A stretch of 64,000 nt of DNA from Alkalibacterium sp. AK22 (GCF_000585255.1 NZ_JANL01000024.1:1-64000); one strand, 5' to 3'; positions 10,393 to 19,977 are shown, numbered from the stretch's first letter. Numbers and translations: made by a program. The notes: generated by a model not told the origin, from the sequence alone.

Positions 10393-11440
10393 CTTTCAGC
10401 CTCTTTTCTTCTTTTTTTATTTTCTGCCAGAGTACATCGACTTCTTCAGGGGTAGACGCCTCCACACCGTCAAATACATGAGGATGGCGTCTTCTGATTT
10501 TACGGTTGACGTTTTCCAGCACCTCTTCAAAGGTGAACACCCCGTCTTTTTCGGCTATGCCAGTCTGATAAAGGATTTGAACCAGAACATCTCCCAGTTC
10601 TTCCATCCAGTTATCTGTATCCTCTTTCTCAATGGCGGCAACCAGTTCCGTTGTCTCTTCCTTCAAATAAGGAATTAGTGACCGTGCTGTCTGCTCGTTG
10701 ATCCAGGCATCACCCTCCGGTGCAGTAATCTGGTCAATGTAGTACTGAAGGGTCGACAGCGATGTAACTTGCTCATCCTGTTCTAGAGGCGGTACATAAA
10801 GCGACCGCAGGTTATGCACGCCTTGGAAACGGTCCATTTCGTACAGGGGCATCCAGTCAACTTTTTCTGCTTCAGTTCCAGCAGCATCAATGAGGGCAAC
10901 CGGATGGTCGTCGGGATATTTATCCATTAGGGTCAGTTTGACTTCTCCTGCCATAAGCGCATTGAATACCTGCATGACAATTACGTGTTGTCCGGTCTGA
11001 ACAAAATCCGCATGCAATTCAAAAGAATCCAGCAGTTGAAATCCTTCTACCGGATCAATTTGTACAGCGTTAAAAAAATCATCCAAGAAGCTTTTACCAT
11101 CCAAAATATCGACCTTATCATACTGATCAAGTAAAAGCTTGACCGATTTTTCTGCCACCATGGGATGGCCGGGCACAGCGTAAACCACATTTCGGGTCTG
11201 TGCTTCTTGTATAAGCCGACTGACAATATGGGCATAGACGGAGTCAAAGTCATCCGTTTGCTCTTCATAAAGTGAATCAAAGGATTCAAACTTTAGCCCT
11301 TCTGCTGTCAGTTCCTCAACAACCGGATGCTGAGCCGTTCTGAGAAAAAGAGGGGCTGCTTTTCTAAGTGATTCATAAACATTGAGTGGCATCTGGGCCT
11401 TTTCTCCCGGGCCCAGTCCCACTACCGTAATCGTGTGCAT
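10382..11440 (-). CDS. yabN: Tetrapyrrole methylase-like / MazG NTP pyrophosphatase fusion (short YabN)
   Basis: N-terminal half (residues 1-220) is a SAM-dependent tetrapyrrole methylase-like domain beginning 'MHTITVVGLGPGE'. The C-terminal part is a MazG nucleotide pyrophosphohydrolase unit with the metal-binding EExxE ('EETTEL') and ExxD ('EELGDVL') pairs and the family block 'RRHPHVFDG'. At 352 residues it is well short of B. subtilis YabN (about 489): only one MazG repeat is present, the second is missing. It lies between mfd and rqcP, the usual place, and overlaps rqcP. Likely role: hydrolysis of non-canonical NTPs; the methylase-like half has no known substrate. Confidence 0.9.
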   Translation of the reverse strand: MHTITVVGLGPGEKAQMPLNVYESLRKAAPLFLRTAQHPVVEELTAEGLKFESFDSLYEEQTDDFDSVYAHIVSRLIQEAQTRNVVYAVPGHPMVAEKSVKLLLDQYDKVDILDGKSFLDDFFNAVQIDPVEGFQLLDSFELHADFVQTGQHVIVMQVFNALMAGEVKLTLMDKYPDDHPVALIDAAGTEAEKVDWMPLYEMDRFQGVHNLRSLYVPPLEQDEQVTSLSTLQYYIDQITAPEGDAWINEQTARSLIPYLKEETTELVAAIEKEDTDNWMEELGDVLVQILYQTGIAEKDGVFTFEEVLENVNRKIRRRHPHVFDGVEASTPEEVDVLWQKIKKEEKRLKDET

Positions 11441-11517
11441 CGTGTATTCCTCATTTCCTTTAAGTTGATTGCAGCTGACCTTTAAACACCTGACATTTCT
11501 GTTTTCAAGAAGCCAGC

Positions 11518-14500
11518 TCAGTTTTCTTTAGGGTCCTGCCAGCTCGATATTTCCAGACTATTCTGCTTTGCTTCTTCTATATCCTTTTGGAAATAGTCTG
11601 CTGTATTTTTTGCAAAGAGGATAAGGGAATCCAGCCATTCGTTGACCGACGTGCGCCGGGTCAGTCTGAAATCGACAGCCAGCTGTTCTTCTGCTTGCAT
11701 GTCTGTCTTTAATTTGACCGACTTCAGTGCCTTGAATACTTCAGGCAGCGGAAGGCGGTTGGTTCCTGCCTTGGAAAAAGTGACTGTGATTTTTTTATCT
11801 TCCCGCTTGATGCCTTCAATCAAAGCTTGTTCACTGTACATTTTCAGCAGGCCGACAGAAAGCAAGTCAGAGACTTCCTGCGGGTACTCTCCAAAGCGGT
11901 CAATCAGCTCGCCCTGCAGCTCCACATAGTCGTCATCACTGGAAAATTGTCTTATCCGTTTGTATAGTTCGATTTTCTGCCTTTCATCTTCTACATATGC
12001 ACCGGGTAAATAGGCATTGATAGACAAATCCATTTCGACCACTGTTTTATGCTGCGCTTTGTCCCCGCGCTTACGGGCTACAGCTTCTTCAAGCATTTGT
12101 GAGTACAGGTCAAAGCCGACACTGTCAATAAATCCATGCTGCTGCTGTCCCAACAGGTTACCTGCCCCTCTGATCGCCAGATCCCGCATAGCGATTTTGA
12201 AGCCGGAGCCGAGTTCGGTAAAGTCCTTGATCGCTTGCAGACGTTTTTCGCTGACTTCGGTCAGTACTTTGTTAGGCTGGTGCATAAAGTAGGCATAGGC
12301 AATTCTGCTACTTCGGCCGACCCGTCCTCTGAGCTGGTACAGTTGAGACAGCCCCATATGATCAGCATCTTCAACAATCAGGGTATTCACGTTAGGAATG
12401 TCTACTCCCGTTTCAATAATGGTCGTCGTCACCAGCAGATCATACTCTCCTTGTACAAACTGGTAGAGAACCGACTCCAGCTGAACTTCGGTCATCTGAC
12501 CGTGTGCATATCCAATCCGGGCATCCGGCACAAGTTGCTGGAGCTCATCAGCCCGCTGCTCAATTGTGCTCACACGGTTATGCAGATAAAACACTTGTCC
12601 TCCCCGGGCCATTTCCCGCTGAATCGCCTCGCCGACGACGCCTCCGTTCATCTCCATGACATAAGTCTGCACGGGGTAACGGTTAGCAGGAGGGGTTTCG
12701 ATTACAGAAAGATCTCTGACGCCAAGCATCGACATATGCAGCGTTCTGGGAATCGGTGTGGCTGTCAGCGTCAGAACATCGACTTCGTTTTTCAGCTGCT
12801 TCAGCCGCTCTTTGTGTTTTACCCCAAATCGCTGTTCTTCATCTACGACTAGCAAGCCGAGATCCTGAAAGACGATATCTTTGGACAGGACCCGGTGCGT
12901 TCCGACAACGACATCGACCTGTCCTTTTTTCAGTCCATCCACGGTTTCCTTCAGCTGCTTGCCTGTGCGGAACCGACTCAGAAGGCCGATTTCAACTGGA
13001 AAATCCCCGAAACGTTCCAGCATCGTCTCATAGTGCTGCTGTGCCAGTACAGTCGTCGGCACAAGGAAAGCAACCTGTTTACCGTCCTGTATCGCCTTAA
13101 ACACTGCCCGCATGGCAACTTCAGTCTTTCCGTAGCCTACATCCCCTACGAGCAAGCGGTCCATTGGTTTGTCTTTCTCCATGTCTTTTTTTACTTCTGT
13201 GATTGACCGGAGCTGATCATCCGTTTCTGTATAAGGAAAGGCGTTGTCAAATTCCAGCTGGTAATCATTATCCTTCGAGAAGGCATAACCTGTCTTTCTC
13301 TCTCTTTCTGCATACAACTCAACCAGCTCGTCAGCAATATCTTCAACTTGAGACGCCACTTTACGTTTCGTCTTAGCCCAGGCAGTCCCGCCTAGCTTGT
13401 TCAGCTTAGGAGACTTGCCTTCAGAGGACACATACTTTTGCAGTAGATTCAGCTGAGTCACAGGAATAAAGAGCTTGGAAGAGTCCTTGTAGACCACGCT
13501 GAGGTAGTCCTGATGCACCCCTCCAATATCCATAGTCTCCATACCTGTAAACTGACCAATTCCATGATTGACGTGAACCACATAGTCCCCTTTATTAAGT
13601 TCCGAATAACTTTTGAGACGCTCGGCATTGGAGAGATTCTGACGTCTCGGTTTTTTCTTCGGTACCCGGTTAAACAGTTCTTTTTCTGTCAGCACAGCAA
13701 TTTTCTCATGAGGCAGTTCAAAACCCGTCTGGACACTTCCAGCGATAACTTGCACTGCTTTTTCTTTCAGTTCCGCTTTATGTGACAGGACACCCGCAAT
13801 GTCAAAATTAGCCAGCGTCTGCTGCACTTTTTCCGCTCTCTCTTCGCTTTCCGTCATGACGACCACTGTATACTCCTGTTTGATCCAGCGATCCATTTCC
13901 GTTTTTACCAGACTCATTTGCCCAAAAAACTTCTGCATCGTCCGGTACTGAAAAGGATGGATACTATTTAAACGTAAACCTTTCATGCCTTTTTGAAAAA
14001 GAGAAAAATACAGCTGGTTGTGCGCGGAAGCTTTCAGTTTTTCCCGTAAGGAAAGCGAAAACTGCTGATTAAGCATCAGTAAGCCCTGATCCAGTTGACT
14101 GGTGACCCACTCAGCTTCCTCTTCTTCCAGACGGCTTTCGTTTTCAAGAATTCTAGGATACTCGTCCATGACAAGGGTTGCCCCTTCTCCCAAATAGTCC
14201 AGTAGCGTCGACGGATTAGCATAAAGCACATCTGCAAAGCGGATCAAACCTTCAGCATACTGCTCCTTTTCAACTGCTTCAACCAGTCGGGATATAGTCT
14301 CCTCTAGCTTTTTTTTGCGTTCTTCATCCTTTATTTTCTGAAGCGACACTTTCAAATGTAAGTGGAAGCGGCGAACAATCTCATCTTTCTCATTCACGTC
14401 CAAAATCATATCCGTCGCCGGTATTAAATCGACCCGGTCCACATTTGCCTGAGAACGCTGAGAGTCTGCGTCAAAATAGCGAAGTGAATCGATTTCGATA

Positions 14501-15090
14501 TCAAATAGCTCGATTCGGACCGGATTGTCCTCCGTAAGCGGGTAGACATCAATAATTCCTCCCCGAATACTGAATTCACCCGGAGCAGACACTTTTTGCT
14601 CTCTTCTGTATCCCATCTCTGTCAGCTTGAGTCGAATCGTTTCAAGCTCTACTTCTTCTCCCAGCACAAAGGAAAGCTCGGCTTCCTTGAACACTTGGGG
14701 CGGCGGAAGCAGCTTACGTGCACCGGCCAGCGGCGTGATGATAATCCCCGGTCGATTACTCAAAATGAAATCCAGCGCCCTGACCCGTTCAGCCCTAGAT
14801 TCAGGCGAAGACACAGCCATTTCTGCATGAATCATGTCATCTACAGCAAACAAAAACAGCTGATCATCCGGCACAAGGTCCGTCAAATCTGTCAGCAACT
14901 GATTAGCATGGTAGACATTCTGCGTCACAACCAATATCTGCTGGTCCTGTTCTTCGTAAAGTGCTTTTAAAAAGAGAGTTCGTGCTGAGCCTGCTAGTCC
15001 GGTGACCAGCTGCTTCTGCTTAGCTCCCATGTTATCAAACAGTTCTTTCACAGTGGGTTTATCACTGAATAGTGTGTGTAAGTCGGCCAC
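11518..15090 (-). CDS. mfd: Transcription-repair coupling factor Mfd
   Basis: Mfd removes RNA polymerase stalled at DNA lesions and recruits UvrA. The 1190 residues are full length. Order of domains: UvrB-homology part (1-450), RNA polymerase interaction domain around 'GDYVVHVNHGIGQF', then RecG-like helicase motors with Walker A 'GDVGYGKTE', the DEEQ box ('DEEQRFG') and 'RGRVGR', and the C-terminal TRCF domain. The start is GTG with AAGGAG 8 nt upstream. It follows pth by 27 bp, the conserved pth-mfd pair; the sporulation-linked fin gene found between them in Bacillus is absent. Confidence 0.97.
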   Translation of the reverse strand: MADLHTLFSDKPTVKELFDNMGAKQKQLVTGLAGSARTLFLKALYEEQDQQILVVTQNVYHANQLLTDLTDLVPDDQLFLFAVDDMIHAEMAVSSPESRAERVRALDFILSNRPGIIITPLAGARKLLPPPQVFKEAELSFVLGEEVELETIRLKLTEMGYRREQKVSAPGEFSIRGGIIDVYPLTEDNPVRIELFDIEIDSLRYFDADSQRSQANVDRVDLIPATDMILDVNEKDEIVRRFHLHLKVSLQKIKDEERKKKLEETISRLVEAVEKEQYAEGLIRFADVLYANPSTLLDYLGEGATLVMDEYPRILENESRLEEEEAEWVTSQLDQGLLMLNQQFSLSLREKLKASAHNQLYFSLFQKGMKGLRLNSIHPFQYRTMQKFFGQMSLVKTEMDRWIKQEYTVVVMTESEERAEKVQQTLANFDIAGVLSHKAELKEKAVQVIAGSVQTGFELPHEKIAVLTEKELFNRVPKKKPRRQNLSNAERLKSYSELNKGDYVVHVNHGIGQFTGMETMDIGGVHQDYLSVVYKDSSKLFIPVTQLNLLQKYVSSEGKSPKLNKLGGTAWAKTKRKVASQVEDIADELVELYAERERKTGYAFSKDNDYQLEFDNAFPYTETDDQLRSITEVKKDMEKDKPMDRLLVGDVGYGKTEVAMRAVFKAIQDGKQVAFLVPTTVLAQQHYETMLERFGDFPVEIGLLSRFRTGKQLKETVDGLKKGQVDVVVGTHRVLSKDIVFQDLGLLVVDEEQRFGVKHKERLKQLKNEVDVLTLTATPIPRTLHMSMLGVRDLSVIETPPANRYPVQTYVMEMNGGVVGEAIQREMARGGQVFYLHNRVSTIEQRADELQQLVPDARIGYAHGQMTEVQLESVLYQFVQGEYDLLVTTTIIETGVDIPNVNTLIVEDADHMGLSQLYQLRGRVGRSSRIAYAYFMHQPNKVLTEVSEKRLQAIKDFTELGSGFKIAMRDLAIRGAGNLLGQQQHGFIDSVGFDLYSQMLEEAVARKRGDKAQHKTVVEMDLSINAYLPGAYVEDERQKIELYKRIRQFSSDDDYVELQGELIDRFGEYPQEVSDLLSVGLLKMYSEQALIEGIKREDKKITVTFSKAGTNRLPLPEVFKALKSVKLKTDMQAEEQLAVDFRLTRRTSVNEWLDSLILFAKNTADYFQKDIEEAKQNSLEISSWQDPKEN

Positions 15091-15117
15091 TTTCTTTTCT
15101 CCTTTACTGAAGCTGTG

Positions 15118-15678
15118 TCAGTTGTATTTCGTCATTGTATCGGTATATGTGTTGCCCTCAGTCCAGTAATGTATGGCATCAGCTGCCTTTTTTACGGCAA
15201 ACAGCATGTCTTCATGAACAGATTTATGGAAAGGACTCAGTACATGGGACACAACCGACTGTTTTTCATGCGGGCGACCGACTCCGATCCGAACCCGATT
15301 AAAGGATTTGGTCCCCAAGTGGTCAATCAAGCTTTTGATGCCGTTGTGTCCTCCGGCGCCGCCTTTTTGACGCAGACGAATCTTGCCAGTTGGCAAATCC
15401 ATGTCGTCATAAATCACCGTTAGATCCTCTACTTTTATATCATAATAGTCCATCCACTGCCGGACAGAGCGTCCCGACTCATTCATGAAGGTCTGAGGCT
15501 TAACAAGCAGAACTTTTTCTGTTCCAATCATTCCTTCTGCATAAATAGATTCAAATTTCGAACGATCAAAATTCCAATGATTTTGATAGGCCAGTTCATC
15601 CAGGGTAATGAACCCGATGTTGTGTTTTGTCTGGGCATATTTGGCTCCCGGATTACCCAGTCCCACGATTAATTTCAT
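15118..15678 (-). CDS. pth: Peptidyl-tRNA hydrolase
   Basis: Pth recycles peptidyl-tRNAs released from stalled ribosomes. The 186-residue product has the catalytic residues N9 and H19 in 'GLGNPG...TKHNIGF' and the block 'DDMDLPTGKIRLRQKGG'. I start at the ATG 15678, which has AAGGAG 7 nt upstream; a TTG two codons earlier would overlap that site. It leads the pth-mfd-yabN-rqcP-divIC-yabR-tilS-hpt run. Confidence 0.96.
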   Translation of the reverse strand: MKLIVGLGNPGAKYAQTKHNIGFITLDELAYQNHWNFDRSKFESIYAEGMIGTEKVLLVKPQTFMNESGRSVRQWMDYYDIKVEDLTVIYDDMDLPTGKIRLRQKGGAGGHNGIKSLIDHLGTKSFNRVRIGVGRPHEKQSVVSHVLSPFHKSVHEDMLFAVKKAADAIHYWTEGNTYTDTMTKYN

Positions 15679-15710
15679 AAGCAAACTCCTTGTATATGTT
15701 TTCTACATGC

Positions 15711-15738
15711 AAAAAAGCTGAACGATGGCGTCGTCCAG
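15711..15738 (-). terminator. Terminator of the zinc-ribbon protein gene
   Basis: Stem 15718-15725 with 15731-15738 (one mismatch) followed on the minus strand by six T (complement of 15711-15716). It lies between the zinc-ribbon gene and pth. Confidence 0.7.
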
Positions 15739-15798
15739 TTTTCTTTTTTATTATAGCATAATCAAAGGGCTGTACGCGCGCATCTCTGTTCAGCTAGC

Positions 15799-16197
15799 TT
15801 ACGTCTTTTCGACAAAGGAATGCCGGCAGGACGGACAGGTGATTCGAATTTTACGACCTCTAGGCACGCGGATTTTTTGATGGCACTCCGGGCACTTCAG
15901 TATCTTGAATGCCTTTCTTTGAATCCAGCGATTCCGCGTTCTTCTATAGACATGCTGCAATTTATGTTTTATTCTCAAATACGCTTGTAGTTCCCGCCTC
16001 CGGTTGGTCTGCTCCTTGGACAGAACCCGCAACCCACCAAAAGCAATGAGCGCCAGTCCAAGGGCGGAGACCCCTGTGCCCCCGACAAAATTAGCTGCAA
16101 CCCCGAATAGTAAACCGGTAATCAGCAGAACTTTAGAAAATTCATCGTAGCCATAGCGACCATTCATATAAAACAGTATCTTTTGTATCCAGTGCAT
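15799..16197 (-). CDS. Membrane protein with C-terminal zinc ribbon, function unknown
   Basis: I do not recognise a named family. The 132-residue product (ATG 16197 with AAAGGA 8 nt upstream) has two adjacent hydrophobic segments at about residues 22-60, a basic linker rich in Arg/Lys, and a C-terminal zinc ribbon with CPEC and CPSC pairs spaced 17 residues apart. This pattern suggests a small membrane protein with a cytoplasmic metal-binding tail, perhaps binding nucleic acid or protein. It lies alone between pth and an acidic lipoprotein gene with a terminator behind it. Confidence 0.7.
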   Translation of the reverse strand: MHWIQKILFYMNGRYGYDEFSKVLLITGLLFGVAANFVGGTGVSALGLALIAFGGLRVLSKEQTNRRRELQAYLRIKHKLQHVYRRTRNRWIQRKAFKILKCPECHQKIRVPRGRKIRITCPSCRHSFVEKT

Positions 16198-16276
16198 GTG
16201 AGTCATCCTTTATAGCTTTTCTCTCATTATACCTTATTTATGCCTCTAATGTCTGATGCTTTCTGTAAAATGAAAA

Positions 16277-16304
16277 GGGCTTCTTTCCTGACTGGAAAGA
16301 GCCC
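16277..16304 (-). terminator. Terminator of the acidic lipoprotein gene
   Basis: A GC-rich 11-bp stem (16277-16288 with 16294-16304, one bulge) lies just after the stop and leads on the minus strand into a short T tract. Confidence 0.75.
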
Positions 16305-16321
16305 CCTGATAAAAATGTCAA

Positions 16322-16876
16322 TTATTCTCCGTCTGCTGGGGAGATAACAACATTTTCATATCTGACCAATTCTTCTGTATCCGCTTCGTCTCCGACTTCA
16401 TAGAGTTCCTCATTGGCTACGCCCACTTGAAAGACTTCGCTTTCTCCGGATGCTTCCGCTGTGAATGAGAATGCACCTTCCTCAACTTCAGGCGTCTCAA
16501 TTACTTCACCGTTTTGGATAACAAAAGCATACACGTCTTCTTCGGATACCGCTGTTGCGTTCACCGTAGCTTCGCCGTCTTCAGGCATAAACACATAGCC
16601 GTCTTGTGACCAGCTGCCCCCCAAAATTTCCAGTTCAATGGCTGCTGTAAAACCCAAGTCTCCTTCGATACCGTCAATGACATCATGGGCGCTTTGGCCG
16701 TTTCCGTTATCGGCACCTTCGTCTGCGTCAGTATCCTCAGCTGTATCCTCTACGTCAGCAGACTCTTCGTCCTCCACTTCTGTATCGGTTGTCGTGTCCT
16801 CTTCTGTATCTGCATCACATGCCGCTAGAGCAAATGTCGATACCGCCAGCAGGCTTACCAGTTTTTTGTAATCCAT
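16322..16876 (-). CDS. Acidic secreted lipoprotein, function unknown
   Basis: The product (184 residues from the ATG 16876, which has a GGGAGGGG ribosome site) starts with a short signal peptide and a lipobox ending in LAAC, so it is probably anchored to the outer face of the membrane. After the cysteine comes a 45-residue linker made almost only of Asp, Glu and Thr, then a domain of about 110 residues that looks beta-rich and has no motif I know. The same plan (LAAC, acidic tract, small domain) is seen in the zinc-locus lipoprotein at 38 kb, but the terminal domains do not look related. It has its own strong promoter and terminator. Confidence 0.75.
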   Translation of the reverse strand: MDYKKLVSLLAVSTFALAACDADTEEDTTTDTEVEDEESADVEDTAEDTDADEGADNGNGQSAHDVIDGIEGDLGFTAAIELEILGGSWSQDGYVFMPEDGEATVNATAVSEEDVYAFVIQNGEVIETPEVEEGAFSFTAEASGESEVFQVGVANEELYEVGDEADTEELVRYENVVISPADGE

Positions 16877-16961
16877 TGATGTTTCCCCTCCCGTTGTCTG
16901 TCTCCCCTTCAAGGAAGAACTATGAAAAAAACTCCATGTCTCAGTAGTTTCTTTCGAAACA

Positions 16962-16990
16962 ATGATAACACAATTGGAAAATCATGACAA
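16962..16990 (-). promoter_or_regulatory. Promoter of the acidic lipoprotein gene
   Basis: Minus-strand TTGTCA (16985-16990), 17-bp spacer, TATCAT (16962-16967) with an upstream TG making an extended -10. It lies about 85 bp before the start codon. The gap 16877-17296 holds this promoter and the divergent glmS promoter; I see no glmS ribozyme in it. Confidence 0.7.
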
Positions 16991-17168
16991 TTTATTTACA
17001 TTTCTCGTCATAATGATGCTATTATTCTGTAAACTTCCTTTGGCGTCCGGCTCAACCTATGCCTGTTTTCTTCTACATAACGCGGTCTGCATGAAAGAGT
17101 TCCGGTTTTCACCCCCAGATGAGCCTCTTCAACTATACCAATTTATAAAAAACTGCAGGATAAAAGGG

Positions 17169-17197
17169 TTGACTTTTAAAAAGGTTGCCTATAATAT
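17169..17197 (+). promoter_or_regulatory. Promoter of glmS
   Basis: TTGACT at 17169-17174 with either TATAAT (17190-17195, 15-bp spacer) or TAATAT (17192-17197, 17-bp spacer). The leader of about 90 nt has a small stem-loop (accactt/aagtggt, near 17248-17264) of unknown use. Confidence 0.6.
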
Positions 17198-17296
17198 TAT
17201 TATGCTTGTAAAGATTATACTTAACAGGGCATCAAATCGTAACTATACCACTTCAAAAGTGGTCTAACTTAAATCAGAAGAAAGCAGGGATCAACT

Positions 17297-19105
17297 ATGT
17301 GTGGAATCGTTGGATACATCGGCGCAAAAGACGCCAAGGATATTTTGCTGAATGGATTGGAAAAACTGGAGTATCGGGGCTATGATTCCGCCGGTATTTA
17401 CGTGATGAGTAACGAGCAGAGAGGTCATCTTTTCAAAGAAAAAGGACGAATCGCTGCACTGAAAGACAGAGTGGACCATTCAGTTGAGGCGAATGCGGGA
17501 ATCGGCCATACCCGCTGGGCTACTCACGGCGAACCCAGCGTGCGTAATGCTCACCCGCACCAGTCCACAAGTGAACGTTTTACTATCGTGCATAATGGTG
17601 TCATTGAAAATTATCAGGAAGTTAGAGATGCTTACCTGGAAGATATCGAACTGGTCAGCGATACAGATACAGAAATCATCGTTCAGCTTATTGCTTGGTT
17701 CGCTGAAGAGGAAGGCTTGGCAACTTTGGATGCTTTCAAGAAAGCAATCGTTGCCCTTGAAGGTTCTTATGCCATCGCTTTGATTGACAACACGAATCCC
17801 GATATCGTCTATGCGGCTAAAAACAAAAGCCCGCTGCTTCTAGGTAAGGGAGACGGCTTCAACGTAATCTGCAGCGATGCCATGGCTATGATAAAGGAGA
17901 CCAACCAGTTTGTCGAACTGATGGACAAGGAAGTCGCCATCGTTTCCAAGGACAGCCTGAGCATTGAAAATTATGCTGGTGACGTCATTGAACGCGATCA
18001 TTATATTGCTGAGCTGGATTCAGACGATCTGGAAAAAGGCACCTACCCTTACTATATGCTCAAAGAAATTGATGAGCAGCCTGCGGTGATGCGTAAACTG
18101 GTCCTGAAGTATCAGGATGAAAACGATCATTTATCCATCGATCCCAAAATTATCGACACTCTGCTTGCTTCTGACCGCGTCTATATCATCGCCGCTGGGA
18201 CTAGCTACCATGCCGGTCTGGTAGGTAAAAAACTGATTGAAGAAGTAGCTCAGATTCCGACTGAAGTACACGTGTCCAGTGAATTCGGCTACAATACACC
18301 TTTATTGTCAGAAAAACCTTTCTTTATTTTTATTTCCCAAAGTGGAGAAACCGCAGACAGTCGACAGGTTCTGGTTAAAACAAATGAAATGAAGCTGCCG
18401 TCCCTCACTGTGACCAACGTCGCCGGGTCGACCCTTTCAAGAGAATCAGACTTTACCCTGCTTCTTCATGCGGGGCCTGAGATTGCAGTGGCGTCAACCA
18501 AGGCCTATACGGCACAAATTGCTGTTCTAGCTATCCTCGCTGAAGTTGCCGGCCTGAAAAAAGGAACAATCAAAGAGTCTACACTGATTCATGACTTGGG
18601 TATCGTAGCCAATGCTATGCAGACACTGGTTGACGACAAAGACCGCATCGAAGAGCTGGCTTCTGAATATCTCAGTATCTCAAGAAATGCCTTCTACATC
18701 GGGCGTGGAATGGATTATCACGTGTCTCTGGAAGCAGCCTTGAAACTCAAGGAGATTTCTTATGTTCAAACAGAAGGTTTTGCTGCTGGAGAATTGAAAC
18801 ATGGTACAATCGCGCTGATTGAAGACGGTACACCAGTGATTGCTATTGTAACTGAAGGCAAGGTCGCCGGCCATACCCGCGGAAACCTGCAGGAAACCAA
18901 AGCCCGTGGGGCTCACACTATGGTTATCTCTATGGATGGGTTGAACCGTCCGGATGACCAGATTGTCATCCCAAAAGTCAATCCACTACTTTCTCCACTG
19001 GTCAGTGTTATTCCGACCCAGCTGCTATCATACTTCTGCAGCTTGCACCGTGGAAACGATGTGGATAAACCGCGTAATCTGGCAAAATCTGTTACAGTGG
19101 AATAA
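17297..19105 (+). CDS. glmS: Glucosamine-6-phosphate synthase (isomerizing)
   Basis: GlmS makes glucosamine-6-phosphate from fructose-6-phosphate and glutamine, the first step to UDP-GlcNAc for peptidoglycan; GlmU, encoded 9 kb away, acts later in the same pathway. At 602 residues it is full length: the N-terminal nucleophile Cys2 in 'MCGIVGYIG', the glutaminase block 'GHTRWATHG', two SIS sugar-isomerase domains (about 290-420 and 460-590) with 'SQSGETADS', and the C-terminal 'KSVTVE' typical of the family. Flanked by its own promoter and a terminator. Confidence 0.97.
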   Translation: MCGIVGYIGAKDAKDILLNGLEKLEYRGYDSAGIYVMSNEQRGHLFKEKGRIAALKDRVDHSVEANAGIGHTRWATHGEPSVRNAHPHQSTSERFTIVHNGVIENYQEVRDAYLEDIELVSDTDTEIIVQLIAWFAEEEGLATLDAFKKAIVALEGSYAIALIDNTNPDIVYAAKNKSPLLLGKGDGFNVICSDAMAMIKETNQFVELMDKEVAIVSKDSLSIENYAGDVIERDHYIAELDSDDLEKGTYPYYMLKEIDEQPAVMRKLVLKYQDENDHLSIDPKIIDTLLASDRVYIIAAGTSYHAGLVGKKLIEEVAQIPTEVHVSSEFGYNTPLLSEKPFFIFISQSGETADSRQVLVKTNEMKLPSLTVTNVAGSTLSRESDFTLLLHAGPEIAVASTKAYTAQIAVLAILAEVAGLKKGTIKESTLIHDLGIVANAMQTLVDDKDRIEELASEYLSISRNAFYIGRGMDYHVSLEAALKLKEISYVQTEGFAAGELKHGTIALIEDGTPVIAIVTEGKVAGHTRGNLQETKARGAHTMVISMDGLNRPDDQIVIPKVNPLLSPLVSVIPTQLLSYFCSLHRGNDVDKPRNLAKSVTVE

Positions 19106-19133
19106 CCTTTCCCTGAAGCAAACTAAGACAAAC

Positions 19134-19177
19134 AAAAGCAAGTCATCTGTCCGTAATAAGACAGATGACTTGCTTTT
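19134..19177 (+). terminator. Terminator of glmS
   Basis: An 18-bp perfect stem (19134-19151 with 19160-19177) starts 29 bp after the glmS stop and ends in a T-rich tract. Confidence 0.88.
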
Positions 19178-19302
19178 ATTTCAGTGTTCACCTACATCTG
19201 TTTGCCCCTGCCCCAAACATATGACCCGTTCCCACAACATAAACTGGACCGTTGGTGCAGAATTCAGCAGACAATTATGTTACACTGACGAAGAGGTAAT
19301 TA

Positions 19303-19365
19303 TGAAAAAACAATCAGCTTTTGGTCATCCGAATGTAAACGGGTCCGAACCACCAGCTGACTAGA
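19303..19365 (+). CDS. Possible 20-codon leader or remnant reading frame before gpx
   Basis: An ATG with a GAGGT 5 nt upstream opens a 20-codon frame that ends 14 nt before the gpx start, with the gpx ribosome site just after its stop. A promoter-like TTGGTG / TATGTT pair lies at about 19252-19280. It could be a translated leader, or chance. No family recognised. Confidence 0.3.
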
Positions 19366-19379
19366 GGAGACTGACAAAG

Positions 19380-19862
19380 ATGACTACTGCCTATGATTTT
19401 ACCGTGCATTCCCCTAAGGGCGAGCCTGTTTCTCTGAGCCAATACGAAGGAAAAGTTCTGCTGATTGTCAATACAGCTAGTCACTGCGGTTTTGCCAGCC
19501 AGTTTGATGATTTACAGCAACTTCAAAAAAACTACAAGGACCAGCCCTTCTCCGTGCTAGGATTCCCCTGCGGCCAGTTTAAACATCAGGAATTTGACGA
19601 TATGGATCAGACAATAGAATTTTGTCAAATGAACTACAACGTGACCTTTCCTATGTTTTACAAAATAGACGTCAATGGTCCGGACACCCATCCCCTATAT
19701 CAGTTCCTGAAAAGTCAGAAAAAAGGCCTGCTGTCAGACAACATAAAATGGAACTTCACAAAATTTCTTGTTGATCAGCAAGGGCAGGTCATCAAGCGCT
19801 ATGCTCCTGCGACTAACCCGCTTGATATTGAAAAGGATATTCAAAGACTGCTCGACTTGTAA
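19380..19862 (+). CDS. gpx: Glutathione peroxidase family (thiol peroxidase)
   Basis: Reduces hydroperoxides; most bacterial members without selenocysteine use thioredoxin rather than glutathione. The 160-residue protein has the peroxidatic cysteine C36 in 'TASHCGF', Q66 in 'FPCGQF' and W124-N125 in 'KWNFTKF', so the catalytic tetrad is complete, with Cys in place of Sec. The motif usually written FPCNQF has Gly for Asn here. Start ATG has AGAGGAG upstream. It stands alone, with a terminator behind it. Confidence 0.93.
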   Translation: MTTAYDFTVHSPKGEPVSLSQYEGKVLLIVNTASHCGFASQFDDLQQLQKNYKDQPFSVLGFPCGQFKHQEFDDMDQTIEFCQMNYNVTFPMFYKIDVNGPDTHPLYQFLKSQKKGLLSDNIKWNFTKFLVDQQGQVIKRYAPATNPLDIEKDIQRLLDL

Positions 19863-19896
19863 GCCGCAGGCTTTGTTTTCTCTCTGACAGCCATTC

Positions 19897-19938
19897 AAAA
19901 AAACCGGGCTTCCCTTGCAGAGGGAAGCCCGGTTTTTT
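19897..19938. terminator. Bidirectional terminator between gpx and the aspartate decarboxylase gene
   Basis: A near-perfect stem (19897-19915 with 19921-19938), GC-rich core with A and T tracts on either side, lies between two convergent genes and can serve both. Confidence 0.88.
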
Positions 19939-19977
19939 GCTATATTTCTTATTCACTGTTCTTTGCTAGTACTTTAC

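Noticed and set aside
16962-17267. A plus-strand frame of about 100 codons before glmS
   Set aside because: No ribosome site, composition unlike neighbouring genes, and it contains the promoters of both flanking genes.
17198-17296. glmS ribozyme in the glmS leader
   Set aside because: The leader is short and none of the conserved core of the ribozyme is visible.
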